64,000 nucleotides of DNA from G963662605 sp963662605 (lineage in GTDB: Bacteria; Bacteroidota; Ignavibacteria; Ignavibacteriales; Ignavibacteriaceae), in NCBI GenBank assembly GCA_963662605.1, contig OY759785.1:1-64000 (forward strand), written 5' to 3'. A model generated the notes under the pieces. It did no database searches and was not told the DNA's origin. It saw nothing but the letters and a program-made list of their open reading frames with translations. The position numbers and the translations under genes are program-made. Each line of letters opens with the position of its first letter. The first letter of the stretch is position 1. Of this stretch, positions 17,176-26,388 are shown one piece after another.

Positions 17176-18213
17176 TTAATAAACAAAAAACTGTGATAAT
17201 CTTTTTTTTGCTACCTGAATGTGATAGGGAGTAAATAATTTTTGCTTTCGCTTAGTCCAATTTTTAAGTTCATCAAAAATTTCTTCACTATCCATATCTT
17301 TTTTGCATTCACGCAACATAAAATCAACTGTGCCTAAAAGTTCCATACCAAACGGCGTTTCAAAATCTCTGACTAAATCTAAAGTTTTCTTTAATCGCTC
17401 TGTTTGTTCGATAGTAAGATTACAATTAATAAAAGAATCTATATCATTGATTTTACTTCGATTAAGATTTATAATGGCAGATGGCTTCGAAATGCTTGTA
17501 TCACTTATGCTTATGAAACCTTTTTGCAACTCTTTCAAAACCGGCACTAAATTATTTGCATATGGCCCATAATGACCTTTTTCGAATCGTAACCTTAGCG
17601 GCTCTCCCAAGAGCTGCAAAAAATATGCTAATTTTTGAGCTACGAGTAATGTAACCTCATAGCCTAAAACGCGATATTTATTCATTAAAAAAATAAGCAT
17701 CGCACGAGCCGGTGTCAATTTCGCTTCCAACGACTGAATATCCAAATTAACGGTGTTTATTTCCATCGGCTCAATTATGTAAATATCCACTTCGGTCTCA
17801 AACCTGTTAAGATATTTTATAATCATCGGCTTGACACGTTTCCAATCAAGCTTCCCGTTGCCACTGCCCAAAGGAGGAATAGCAATTGATTTAATTTTAT
17901 TTGCAGACATCCAACCGGCCAGATCAATTAATCCAGCCTCAATCCACTCATATTTTGAGGGATAACGCCAGTGATTTTTTGTCGGGAAGTTCACAATGAA
18001 ACGAGGGAAAAACTGTCCGGTTTCGGTTACAAAAATTTTCCCAATACCAATTTGCTTCGTTTCGCAGGCGGCTTTATACAGCTTAAAATTTGCCGGGAAG
18101 GCCTCCTTGAAAGCCAGCGCAACACCTTTGCCCATAACGCCGGCTAAATTTACAGAGTTTACAAGCACCTCGGCTTTTGAGTCTAATATGTTAATCTTTT
18201 GATAAAAGATCAT
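17176..18213 (-). CDS. darG: DarG-like macro-domain antitoxin (DNA ADP-ribosyl glycohydrolase)
   Basis: A 345-residue protein. Residues 1-155 form a macro domain: NSVNLAGVMGKGVALAF binds ADP-ribose, and NFPTKNHWR carries Lys79, the position I recall as the catalytic Lys of the DarG branch. The domain removes ADP-ribose that DarT places on thymidine in single-stranded DNA. The C-terminal half (about 170-345, from LTPARAMLIFLMNKYRVLGY) matches the extra domain that DarG uses to bind and hold the toxin. The start codon comes one base after the darT stop, so the pair is translated together. Without the darT neighbour this could be taken for a generic macro-domain protein. Confidence 0.88.
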   Translation of the reverse strand: MIFYQKINILDSKAEVLVNSVNLAGVMGKGVALAFKEAFPANFKLYKAACETKQIGIGKIFVTETGQFFPRFIVNFPTKNHWRYPSKYEWIEAGLIDLAGWMSANKIKSIAIPPLGSGNGKLDWKRVKPMIIKYLNRFETEVDIYIIEPMEINTVNLDIQSLEAKLTPARAMLIFLMNKYRVLGYEVTLLVAQKLAYFLQLLGEPLRLRFEKGHYGPYANNLVPVLKELQKGFISISDTSISKPSAIINLNRSKINDIDSFINCNLTIEQTERLKKTLDLVRDFETPFGMELLGTVDFMLRECKKDMDSEEIFDELKNWTKRKQKLFTPYHIQVAKKRLSQFFVY

Positions 18214-18214
18214 A

Positions 18215-18844
18215 TTAATAATACCATTCAGGTTTAATGTTTATTGGCAAGGATGATAAATTTTGTTGAGAATTGCTTACAATATAAGCAGAACTGACGG
18301 AATTATAAACACCAATGGCAATCAGGGCCTCAATGGGAACTTGTTTTTTTACCAAGCACTCAGCCGATTTTCGGCGTTTACGATCTGGATCTGAAGAAGT
18401 ACTATTCCATCTTTTGGACAGCACCGTTGGCCAGTCAATTTTTGATAAATCGCTCAGATCATTAAAATATTCCGTAAAAGCCGCATAAGCATGACCATCA
18501 GTAAACACAAATTTACAATCACTTTCCACCAGATTTTCAATTGAGCTTACAAGGTAAATAATTTTTTCCGGAGATAATCGTGGAACATCGTAACCATTTT
18601 GTATGCAAAATAACATGGGTGAGCGAGGTCCAAAATAGAACGAGACATAATCCTTAAAAGTACCAAAAGGCTCAATGTTTATCTGTTTATCGCCCCGCTG
18701 CAATATAAGCGATGTTTCCCCTATCGGAATATAGGCGGCATCCGTAGATGAATTTGGAGCATTTATATAGCCTTCTGCTAATATTCTCGCGAGATTATCA
18801 ATGTGAATCATTCGATAAATATATGTCGGAACAGGTATGTCCAT
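18215..18844 (-). CDS. darT: DarT-like DNA ADP-ribosyltransferase toxin (DUF4433)
   Basis: A 209-residue toxin that transfers ADP-ribose from NAD+ to thymidine in single-stranded DNA, blocking replication; known relatives act in anti-phage defence. Family marks are the opening TYIYRMIHIDNLARIL with His14, the VSFYFGPRSPML stretch at residues 67-78, and RRKSAECLV with Glu162, which corresponds to the catalytic Glu near position 160 of the Thermus enzyme. All key positions look intact, so the toxin is probably active and held by DarG. It is first in the pair, with the antitoxin one base downstream. ATG at 18844. Confidence 0.9.
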   Translation of the reverse strand: MDIPVPTYIYRMIHIDNLARILAEGYINAPNSSTDAAYIPIGETSLILQRGDKQINIEPFGTFKDYVSFYFGPRSPMLFCIQNGYDVPRLSPEKIIYLVSSIENLVESDCKFVFTDGHAYAAFTEYFNDLSDLSKIDWPTVLSKRWNSTSSDPDRKRRKSAECLVKKQVPIEALIAIGVYNSVSSAYIVSNSQQNLSSLPINIKPEWYY

Positions 18845-19137
18845 ACTCTATTTAGATTATTTGTTTTTTCGATACATTGAATTATTAACACATTGATATT
18901 ATAATAATCAAAATATGACAAAATTCAATCAAAATGAATTATAAATGCAAATAATGTCGTAATATTAAAGTGAAAAATATTTCGCAATAGTATTAAATTA
19001 ACCACAAAATCAAACAAAAGATCAACTTGTTGAATGAAAATCAATTCTCTAGTCTCTTCCATTACTCATGAATTATATAGGCCAGCAGCAATGGACACAC
19101 CTAACCAAAGTGTTAAATTTTGCTGAAAGATAATCAA
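18845..19137. other. AT-rich intergenic region upstream of darT
   Basis: About 290 nt of very AT-rich sequence between the ATPase stop and darT. It should contain the darT promoter, but I cannot find an exact TAnnTTTG box; TATTTTG near 18917 (minus strand) is close. No gene or hairpin terminator is evident. Confidence 0.45.
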
Positions 19138-20349
19138 TCACTCCATTAGCCACTTCCATACAGGAAGTACTGTTATGGTTTTACCGTCTATTTGTAAAGC
19201 ATCTTCCTGCTTAAGCGTTAATATTAAGCCGGAAGATATTTTTAAATATTGCATGGCCTCAAGCAGTCCGTTTATTTCACGGGATTTATTCTCTTCGTTC
19301 AAATCCAGACAGACCTGAAAGGCGTGATACTTATTTTTTCTGTCTCTCACGACAAAGTCACATTCCCTTTCTTGTCTAAAATAGTAGATGCTGTTATCTC
19401 TTCTTCGTAATTCCTGAAAAACCAGATTTTCCAGCAGCCGTCCTTCATCGCGCGAAAACGAAACAGAATTTGCCCTGACAAATCCCGTATCCACGGAGTA
19501 GATTTTTTTTGGATTTCTAATTTGTTTCTTCAATGAAAAGTCAAATCTGGGTACCGAATAAAAAAGGTAGCTGTTTTCGAAATAATTTATCAGCGAAATT
19601 ATCGTATTGGTTGAACCCATGCCATGCAATTTAGCAAGCTGGGTAAAAGAAAACTCTTTAGCCACATTAGATATTAGATACAGTGCAATGTCTTTGACAA
19701 CTTTCTCATTCCGCAAACTATGCCGGACTATTATGTCTCTGGTAATTATATCATTGAACAATTCCTGCGGCACACGTATATTTTTATACATTAAGTATTC
19801 AGGGAATCCGCCTTCTTCAAAATACTTTTCAAAGGAGGATATTCCCGGCTTCATATTCCGGAATTTGAGATACTCCATATATGAGAACGGAAATAGTTCG
19901 TAGCGTATATGTCTGCCGGTTAACCTTGTGCCCAACTCTCTGCTTAACATTGAGGCATTGGATCCGGTAATAAATATCTTTGTTTTTTTACGATCAATAA
20001 GGGTTCGTACAAAAATTTCCCAATTCGGAATATTTTGAATTTCATCAAAAAAGTAGTAGTCAGAGATACACTCTTCGTCAAATACCGCCTCCAAACGTTT
20101 AAAATCTTCTACGTTAAAACCGAATATGCGCACATCTTCAAAATTTAGATAGTGAAACGTTTTCTGCTGATTGATAATTTGCCGCAACACAGTACTTTTA
20201 CCAGATCTGCGTATTCCTGAAACAACCACGGCGAGGCCTATGTCTGTTGCAATTTCTTCTGATTTCTTACGACTTATGCCCAGCGGGGTTTGTAATAACT
20301 CGGCCTTTTGAGCCTTAACAACTTCTTTAAGGGTTTCTTTGAGTATCAT
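19138..20349 (-). CDS. AAA family ATPase with DUF4143 domain
   Basis: A 403-residue protein. The N-terminal AAA_14-type ATPase has Walker A GIRRSGKST, Walker B YYFFDEIQN and a sensor motif FITGSNA. The C-terminal DUF4143 region (about residues 205-370, ending in a nuclease-like fold with FRQERECDFVV) is of unknown role; the EREcDFVV stretch looks like the D/E-x-D/K nuclease-like core often noted here. Such genes are abundant in Bacteroidota and archaea, often strain-specific, and have been suggested to be defence- or mobility-related without firm proof. The ATG at 20349 is preferred over the TTG at 20373, which lies in a tandem repeat. It is upstream of darT in the same direction but 293 nt away. 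Confidence 0.85.
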   Translation of the reverse strand: MILKETLKEVVKAQKAELLQTPLGISRKKSEEIATDIGLAVVVSGIRRSGKSTVLRQIINQQKTFHYLNFEDVRIFGFNVEDFKRLEAVFDEECISDYYFFDEIQNIPNWEIFVRTLIDRKKTKIFITGSNASMLSRELGTRLTGRHIRYELFPFSYMEYLKFRNMKPGISSFEKYFEEGGFPEYLMYKNIRVPQELFNDIITRDIIVRHSLRNEKVVKDIALYLISNVAKEFSFTQLAKLHGMGSTNTIISLINYFENSYLFYSVPRFDFSLKKQIRNPKKIYSVDTGFVRANSVSFSRDEGRLLENLVFQELRRRDNSIYYFRQERECDFVVRDRKNKYHAFQVCLDLNEENKSREINGLLEAMQYLKISSGLILTLKQEDALQIDGKTITVLPVWKWLME

Positions 20350-20353
20350 TTTT

Positions 20354-20399
20354 CGTTCATTACTAATGCACAATATCGTTCATTACTAATGCACAATAT
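20354..20399. repeat. Perfect tandem duplication of a 23-bp unit just upstream of the ATPase
   Basis: Two exact copies, 20354-20376 and 20377-20399, each containing the palindrome CATTACTAATG. They end five bases before the ATPase ATG, covering the 5' leader, so they could be regulator-binding sites. No Shine-Dalgarno sequence lies in this leader. Confidence 0.7.
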
Positions 20400-20523
20400 A
20401 ATACAATTTTATTTAAAATGAACAAGTTTTTATAAACCACATGTCAGTATGTTGTCATTTTGCTAAAATATTTTGAAAATCCCTTATTTTGAGGCATTTT
20501 TGAGGTTTATATTATTGAGAATT

Positions 20524-21171
20524 ATGCTTCCAGATATTAAACTTTTGGTTTTTGACTTAGACGGCACGCTTGTAGATTCCGAAACCACAATTTTCGAGGC
20601 GACGACATCATCATTAAGAAGAATGAACGTCCCGCACAACTTCACCAAGGAAGAATTCCGGACAATGATCGGCCACCACTTCCTTACCGTTTTCAATAAA
20701 TTCGATGTTCATGTAACCGACATTGAATCGTACCTGAATATTTATAAACCGTTCTATAATTCGCTGCTGGATAAATCAACACTGTACGCAGATGTTGAAG
20801 AAACATTAAAGGTGCTTAAAGCAGCCGGTTATGAAATTGCGCTGTTGACGACAAAGTCGCAGGAGCAGGCAAACAATGTTCTCCGGCATTTTAATCTGTT
20901 AAAATATTTTTCCATAGTTAACGGCAGGACTCCCGAAAGCGAAGTAAAGCCTTCCCCTGCTCCCCTTCTCAGTATTTGCCAGACTCTCGGCTATGCAACT
21001 TCGGAATCTTTGATGATCGGCGACTCCGAGCTTGACATCCAGTGCGGCATCAACGCCAAAGCAAAAACATGCGCGGTGACTTACGGATTCCGCACTCCGG
21101 AACAATTAGTGTTAGAAAAACCGGATTTTATAGTAAATTCACTTAAAGAATTGCAACAACTTTTATGTTGA
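20524..21171 (+). CDS. HAD-family phosphatase, phosphoglycolate-phosphatase-like
   Basis: A 215-residue HAD subfamily I hydrolase. Motif I FDLDGTLVDSE provides the nucleophile Asp11 and Asp13; motif II is the Thr in ALLTTKS; motif III is the Lys in EVKPSPAP; motif IV is MIGDSELD. The helical cap between motifs I and II is the C1 type seen in Gph/PpaX/pyrophosphatase-like enzymes. Likely substrates are small phosphoesters such as 2-phosphoglycolate or pyrophosphate, but this cannot be decided here. The ATG at 20524 puts motif I at the usual distance; a TTG 17 codons upstream adds no conserved sequence. The ammonia-lyase gene follows 25 nt downstream, so the two are probably co-transcribed. Confidence 0.85.
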   Translation: MLPDIKLLVFDLDGTLVDSETTIFEATTSSLRRMNVPHNFTKEEFRTMIGHHFLTVFNKFDVHVTDIESYLNIYKPFYNSLLDKSTLYADVEETLKVLKAAGYEIALLTTKSQEQANNVLRHFNLLKYFSIVNGRTPESEVKPSPAPLLSICQTLGYATSESLMIGDSELDIQCGINAKAKTCAVTYGFRTPEQLVLEKPDFIVNSLKELQQLLC

Positions 21172-21196
21172 TTTACGAATTAACCACAAGTTATTT

Positions 21197-23155
21197 ATGA
21201 AATCAAAAAATTCCCCCTTACTCTGCCTGCTTGACGGCGGCGGCCTCTCATTTTCTGATGTTATCCGCGTCGCCTTTGATAAAAATCAGACGTATAAAAT
21301 TGAAATAAAAAAATCCGCGTTGAAGCAGATACGTGCTTCGCGCGATTATATTGACGGTATTGTCGCCGATACGGGTGTAAAAGAGACTCCGTTTATATAC
21401 GGCGTAAATACCGGCTTCGGAGCAAACAAGCATAAACTTGTTGAGCAGGACATTACAACAATAAAAGAGAAGCTCTCGCGCATCGCTTATAACCTTATCG
21501 CCAGCCATGCTATCGGTGTCGGTGAACGCATGCCGAGAGAGGTTGTCCGCGCGGCAATGTTATTACGAGCGAACACCCTCATTAAGGGATACTCCGGTGT
21601 ACGTGTTGAGGTAATTCAAAAAATTCTTGACTTGATAAATGCCGATATTACTCCCGTTGTGCCGGGACAGGGTTCTGTCGGTGGCAGCGGTGATTTAGCT
21701 CCGCTTTCACATATGGCGCTGGTGTTTTTACTTAATCCATACGCCAACGGCAGCAAAAAAATTTCCGGCAAAGTTGAACGAAAGAAAAAGGGTTCTGCCG
21801 GAGAATATGAAATTGTTGATGCCGAGACCGGCATTAAGGAAGTCGGCGGTGGTATTGTTATAAAAGACAAAGAAGGTCTCGCGCTTAATAACGGTACGCA
21901 GTTTTTAACCGGTATTACGACTATTGCGGCACACCATGCCGCATCACTCGCGAAGATAAGCCAGATTTCTTCGGCAATGATTGCCGAGTCATTCCTTAGC
22001 ACGATAGATGCTTATGATCCATTGATTCATAAGCTGCGTCCCCATTCGGGACAAATGGAAGCCGCTAAAACAATTCGCGACCTGCTTAAAGGAAGCACGT
22101 TCTTGTTCGACCCGACGCGTGATCTGGATGTGCGCTTTTATAAAGACGACATTGCAATTCAGCATCTTGAAAAAGAACTGGGACTGAGAAAAAAATATCA
22201 GCCGGTCAAAGAGCCTATCCAGGATTTTTATTCCGTACGCTGCACACCGCAGGTTATCGGCGCTTGTCTCGATACTATTAATTATGTTAAGACAATTCTC
22301 ACCACTGAATTTAATTCGGTTAATGATAATCCTATTGTAAATCCTGCCTTCGGAAAAGAGCGAAAAACCGGGAAAGCAATCTCCGGCGGTAATTTCCACG
22401 GCGAACCAATTGCCTTTGCCGCGGACTTTCTCAAGATAGCCATTGCAGAATTAGGAAGCGTTTCAGAGCGCCGCGTTGCTGCTATCGTTGATCCCGATTT
22501 CAGCCGGGGACTCCCTGCATTCCTTACTCCCGAAATCGTTATTGAAAATAAAGTTGAAGTAAAAGAAGAAGGTATGCACAGCGGACTCATGGTAGCACAA
22601 TATCTTGCCGCCGCACTCGTTTCGGAAAATAAAGTTCTTGCTCATCCTGCAAGTGTTGACTCCATTACCACCAGCGCGGGCGTTGAAGACCACGTAAGCA
22701 TGGGTACGCACGGCGCACGTCAGGCGTTAATGATCGCTAAAAATGTTTATCATGTTATAGCGGTTGAACTACTCGCCGCCGCACAAGCTATCGCACTCCG
22801 CAAAAAGCAGACGCTCCATTCATTATATAATATAGATGTGCGTATCAATGATGCAAAAGGCCATCTCCTGCTTCTCGAAAACTTGCCGAATGCAAGAGCC
22901 AAAACAAAAGCACAAATTGCACAGTGCAAAAAGCTGATTGAAAAACTCCTCGCTTTCAAAAAACTGCTCGACGCAAAAGCCAAGCCGTTCCAAAACGGCA
23001 AAGGCACAGCAGTGGCGGTAAAATATATTTCCGATATTCTTCATAAGAACGGATTGGATTTCCCTCTCTCGCATGACGTTGTTCTGCATCACTACATAGA
23101 TGTTATCGCAGATAGTTTGATGAGCGGAGAATTTTTGCTAAAAGTAATAAAGTAA
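21197..23155 (+). CDS. Aromatic amino acid (probably histidine-type) ammonia-lyase, long form with GSG cofactor motif
   Basis: A 652-residue member of the MIO-dependent ammonia-lyase family, longer than the usual ~510-residue HutH. The catalytic Tyr68 is in YGVNTGFG, the Asn/Gln motif is LALNNGTQFL, and FNSVNDNPI and SGGNFHGEPIAFA follow. The selectivity pair is Ser-His (NLIASHAIGVG), as in histidine ammonia-lyases, so histidine is the best guess for substrate. The cofactor triad reads Gly163-Ser164-Gly165 (GGSGDLAPLSH) instead of the normal Ala-Ser-Gly. About 60 extra residues (190-230) precede the NNGTQ motif, and a helical C-terminal extension is present. No hutU, hutI or hutG gene is nearby, so it may serve another pathway or a mutase role. 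Confidence 0.82.
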   Translation: MKSKNSPLLCLLDGGGLSFSDVIRVAFDKNQTYKIEIKKSALKQIRASRDYIDGIVADTGVKETPFIYGVNTGFGANKHKLVEQDITTIKEKLSRIAYNLIASHAIGVGERMPREVVRAAMLLRANTLIKGYSGVRVEVIQKILDLINADITPVVPGQGSVGGSGDLAPLSHMALVFLLNPYANGSKKISGKVERKKKGSAGEYEIVDAETGIKEVGGGIVIKDKEGLALNNGTQFLTGITTIAAHHAASLAKISQISSAMIAESFLSTIDAYDPLIHKLRPHSGQMEAAKTIRDLLKGSTFLFDPTRDLDVRFYKDDIAIQHLEKELGLRKKYQPVKEPIQDFYSVRCTPQVIGACLDTINYVKTILTTEFNSVNDNPIVNPAFGKERKTGKAISGGNFHGEPIAFAADFLKIAIAELGSVSERRVAAIVDPDFSRGLPAFLTPEIVIENKVEVKEEGMHSGLMVAQYLAAALVSENKVLAHPASVDSITTSAGVEDHVSMGTHGARQALMIAKNVYHVIAVELLAAAQAIALRKKQTLHSLYNIDVRINDAKGHLLLLENLPNARAKTKAQIAQCKKLIEKLLAFKKLLDAKAKPFQNGKGTAVAVKYISDILHKNGLDFPLSHDVVLHHYIDVIADSLMSGEFLLKVIK

Positions 23156-23235
23156 ATGTTTTATAAGCCGGACAGGGAAAGAACAAACTCACCCCGGCCG
23201 AAATAAATTTCACGATACCTGCAATTAAAGGCTCT

Positions 23236-23271
23236 CCCCTCTCTTGTCAAGCAATGCTGTCAAGAGAGGGG
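23236..23271. terminator. Long GC-rich hairpin after the ammonia-lyase gene
   Basis: CCCCTCTCTTG pairs with CAAGAGAGGGG across a 14-nt loop. The only T-run is TTTTTT at 23291, 20 nt downstream, so it is not a textbook terminator. The sequence resembles the CCTCTCC...GGAGAGG repeats at 61.0-61.26 kb, so it may be a mobile palindrome that also ends transcription. Confidence 0.5.
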
Positions 23272-23441
23272 TCGGGGGTGAGTTCAGTTTTTTGATGCGA
23301 GTGCGCATCGTTTTTATTCTGCCTCCTTTTTGCAATCGTATTCTCTGGATTCAGCAACAATATAGAAGTTTAAATGAAAAACACCTGCGTTAAACTATCA
23401 ATGCGGCTGTTTTGTCTAAATAGTAAAACATATTGGTGGTT

Positions 23442-26237
23442 ATGAAACAGCTTTCTTTTATTATACTACTCCTTATCCTCACATCCGGGATTTTTGCTCA
23501 AGGAATTTCACTAAAAGGTGTCGTCCGCGACAGTACTGATAATTCCAGATTGGTAAGCGCGGTAGTAGCACTTAAAGACATACACGGCAAATTAAAAACT
23601 CATTTTACAACAACAGACGGCAACGGCTCTTTCCGCTTAAATAGTGTCCCCTCGGGTGTATGGGTTATGGAGATATCCTACATGGGATACCGGGATCATA
23701 AAGACACCCTCCGCATTCTCAGTCAGGATGTGAACCTTGGAAGTGTTCTCATGAAGACGGAGACTCTTGCACTTCCTACCCAGATTGAAGTTATCGGCAA
23801 TGTTGTTCCCGCTCAGCAAAAAGCAGACACCGTAGAATACACCGCAAAGGCTTTTAAAACAGAAGCCGATGCCAACGCGGAAGCCTTGGTAACGAAAATT
23901 CCCGGTGTGCAAAATGACAACGGCACCATCAAAGCGCAGGGCGAACAAGTGCAACAAGTGCTCGTGGACGGTAAACCATTCTTTGGTGAAGACCCTACCG
24001 TTACATTGCGCAACCTTCCTGCCGAGATAATTGACAAGGTGCAGGTATTCGATAAAATGAGCGATCAGGCTCAGTTCACCGGGTTCGATGACGGAAACTC
24101 CACCAAGGCAATAAACATCATTACAAAAAGTGATAAGCGCAACGGACAATTTGGAAAAATTTACGGCGGCTATGGATCCGACGACCGCTTTCAGGGCGGC
24201 GGCGCTTTGAACCTGTTCAGTCCCGAAAGAAAATTCTCCATTATCGGACTTGGCAATAACATCAACCAGCAGAATTTTTCCAGTCAGGATATTCTGGGTT
24301 TGACGAACAGCAGTAACAGTGGCGGCAGATTCGGTAATATGGGCGGCGTGGGTGGAAGAAGAGGCGGCGGCGGTGGAGGCGGACGGGGCGGCAGCGATGC
24401 AAGTAATTTTATGGTCGGCACACAAGACGGTAACACCAACACGTATTCAACCGGAATAAATTTCACCGATAATTCCGTCAAGGATCTTACCGTCAATCTC
24501 AGCTACTTTTTCAACAACGCAAAAAACACTACCGACCAAACACTTGAACGGCAATATTTCAGTACGCAGACATACGATGAGAACTCGGAATATACCAGCA
24601 ACAATCTGAATCATCGTATCAATGGCAAAGTAGAATACGCCTTGGATACGCTCAATTCTCTTGTTTATACTCCAAAACTTTATTTTCAGAATAATAATTC
24701 AACCACTGATTTGTTCGGAATTAATTATAAGCCCGATGGCTCACGGTTGAGTTCGGCGCTGAACGACAACGCGACAAAGGTTAACGGCTACCAATTTTCC
24801 AACGATCTTTTATTGCGTCACAAGTTTTCATTTCCCGGGAGAACGCTATCGTTGGGAATTTCAGCCGGACTTAATTTCAAACGGTCAAAGGCCGATGTGC
24901 TTTCAATCAGTGATTATATAGCAAGCAGCTATACCGATACGCTCGATGAAAAAACTAACGGCGTGCTAAACGGGAGAAACATTTCCGGCAATTTAGTTTT
25001 TACAGAACCGCTGGGACAAAAAAGTCAGCTTCAAATAAATGCTACCGGCAGTTTAAAAAGAAATGTAAGTGATAAAAAGACCGACTCTCTCGATCTCTCC
25101 AATACGATTTACAATATTCTCGACACGCTCCACTCAAATGTTTATGCAAATGATTTCAAAACAATTTCCGGCGGAATTGCGTATCGCTGGAATGACAATC
25201 CGTACAGCCTGACGGTAGGTGTCGGTTATCAAAAATCAATTTTATCAGGTGACCAGACCTTCCCGTTTGAGAGTCAGGTTGATAAAACTTTTGAAAATAT
25301 ATTACCGAATATGCGCTTCATGTGGCGGCCATCGAGAAGTAATTTCTTCCGCTTCAATTACAATACGTCGGTTAATGCGCCGTCTATTGACCAATTACAA
25401 AACACCATTGATAACAGCAACACACTGGTGTTGAAAGGCGGCAATCCATATCTGAAAGCCGAATATAACCACCGACTCGTATCGCAGTACATCAGCACCA
25501 ATGTGAATTCGGGGACAAATTTCTTTACCATGCTCGCGTTCAATTACACGAACAATAATGTTTCCAATGCGACCATCACAGCGACAAAGGACTCAGTTCT
25601 CTCTAACGGCATGGTTCTCAACAACGGCTCACAGTTTGTGTATCCCGTAAACCTCGATCATGCCTTGCAGCTCCGGTCATTTACCAATGCCGGATTCATG
25701 ATTGACGATATCCGCAGTACGATGAACTTCAACGCCTCCGCTACTTACTCAACGACACCGGGCTTAATCAATAATATCGCAAACAATTCTAAAACATGGG
25801 CTCTGGGTGCCGGAGTAATGTTGACCAGTAATATCAGCGAAGATATAGATTATCGTATCGGTTATACTCCGACGTACAACCAAACACGCAATGATGTACA
25901 GAAAAGTCTGAACAACAACTACATTATTCACAATGCAAATGCGAGTTTCTACTGGATGTACTACGGTAATCTCTTCATCCGCACGGATATTACCTATTAC
26001 TATAATTCCGGATTGACCGGCGGCGTGCAAAAAGATTATTATCTGTGGAATGCCGGTATCGGAAGTAAATTATTCGCGGATAAGACCGGCGAGATCAAAC
26101 TTGAAGTGTTCGATATTCTCAAGCAGAATAAAAGTCTGACAAAAACTGTCTCCGATACCTACATTGAAGACCGGAACACGCAGGTTTTAAAACAGTATGT
26201 GCTGCTGACATTCACCTATAATCTGAAGAGATTCTAA
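23442..26237 (+). CDS. TonB-dependent-receptor-like outer-membrane beta-barrel protein with carboxypeptidase-regulatory N-terminus
   Basis: A 931-residue outer-membrane protein. The signal peptide runs to SGIFAQ. A CPD-like beta-sandwich follows at about residues 22-105 (SLKGVVRDSTDN to NLGSVLMK), then a plug-like domain (residues ~115-235, with IPGVQNDNGTIKAQGEQVQ and NIITKSDKRNGQFGK), then a large barrel that ends TFTYNLKRF, an aromatic C-terminus typical of outer-membrane barrels. A glycine-rich loop (GGRRGGGGGGGRGG) lies at about residues 305-320. No TonB box is obvious. Homologues in Bacteroidota are annotated as outer-membrane beta-barrel family proteins; the ligand is unknown. The ATG at 23442 is preferred over the TTG three codons upstream. 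It stands alone, followed by a palindrome at 26252. Confidence 0.82.
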   Translation: MKQLSFIILLLILTSGIFAQGISLKGVVRDSTDNSRLVSAVVALKDIHGKLKTHFTTTDGNGSFRLNSVPSGVWVMEISYMGYRDHKDTLRILSQDVNLGSVLMKTETLALPTQIEVIGNVVPAQQKADTVEYTAKAFKTEADANAEALVTKIPGVQNDNGTIKAQGEQVQQVLVDGKPFFGEDPTVTLRNLPAEIIDKVQVFDKMSDQAQFTGFDDGNSTKAINIITKSDKRNGQFGKIYGGYGSDDRFQGGGALNLFSPERKFSIIGLGNNINQQNFSSQDILGLTNSSNSGGRFGNMGGVGGRRGGGGGGGRGGSDASNFMVGTQDGNTNTYSTGINFTDNSVKDLTVNLSYFFNNAKNTTDQTLERQYFSTQTYDENSEYTSNNLNHRINGKVEYALDTLNSLVYTPKLYFQNNNSTTDLFGINYKPDGSRLSSALNDNATKVNGYQFSNDLLLRHKFSFPGRTLSLGISAGLNFKRSKADVLSISDYIASSYTDTLDEKTNGVLNGRNISGNLVFTEPLGQKSQLQINATGSLKRNVSDKKTDSLDLSNTIYNILDTLHSNVYANDFKTISGGIAYRWNDNPYSLTVGVGYQKSILSGDQTFPFESQVDKTFENILPNMRFMWRPSRSNFFRFNYNTSVNAPSIDQLQNTIDNSNTLVLKGGNPYLKAEYNHRLVSQYISTNVNSGTNFFTMLAFNYTNNNVSNATITATKDSVLSNGMVLNNGSQFVYPVNLDHALQLRSFTNAGFMIDDIRSTMNFNASATYSTTPGLINNIANNSKTWALGAGVMLTSNISEDIDYRIGYTPTYNQTRNDVQKSLNNNYIIHNANASFYWMYYGNLFIRTDITYYYNSGLTGGVQKDYYLWNAGIGSKLFADKTGEIKLEVFDILKQNKSLTKTVSDTYIEDRNTQVLKQYVLLTFTYNLKRF

Positions 26238-26251
26238 CGACAGCGTTTTTT

Positions 26252-26290
26252 AATTCCTAGCCCATGACTTAAGTCATGGGCTAAGAAATT
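26252..26290. repeat. AGCCCATG palindrome, copy 1
   Basis: The arms are TAGCCCATGACTT and AAGTCATGGGCTA, a perfect 26-bp core, with AATTCC and AGAAATT outside. It is 20 nt past the barrel-protein stop. Three relatives at 29249, 34699 and 57476 share the CCCATG...CATGGG core with co-varying outer and inner pairs. Confidence 0.75.
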
Positions 26291-26388
26291 AGAATGGTCA
26301 TCCCTCCACTCATCACAACTTCTTTGTTTTCAAAATCACAAATCAGTAGTTTCAATAATTATATTTAAAACATTATGGAAAGACAAAC

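Noticed and set aside
21197..23155. Phenylalanine or tyrosine ammonia-lyase
   Set aside because: The selectivity residues are Ser-His as in histidine lyases, not Phe-Leu or His-Leu, though the substrate stays unproven.
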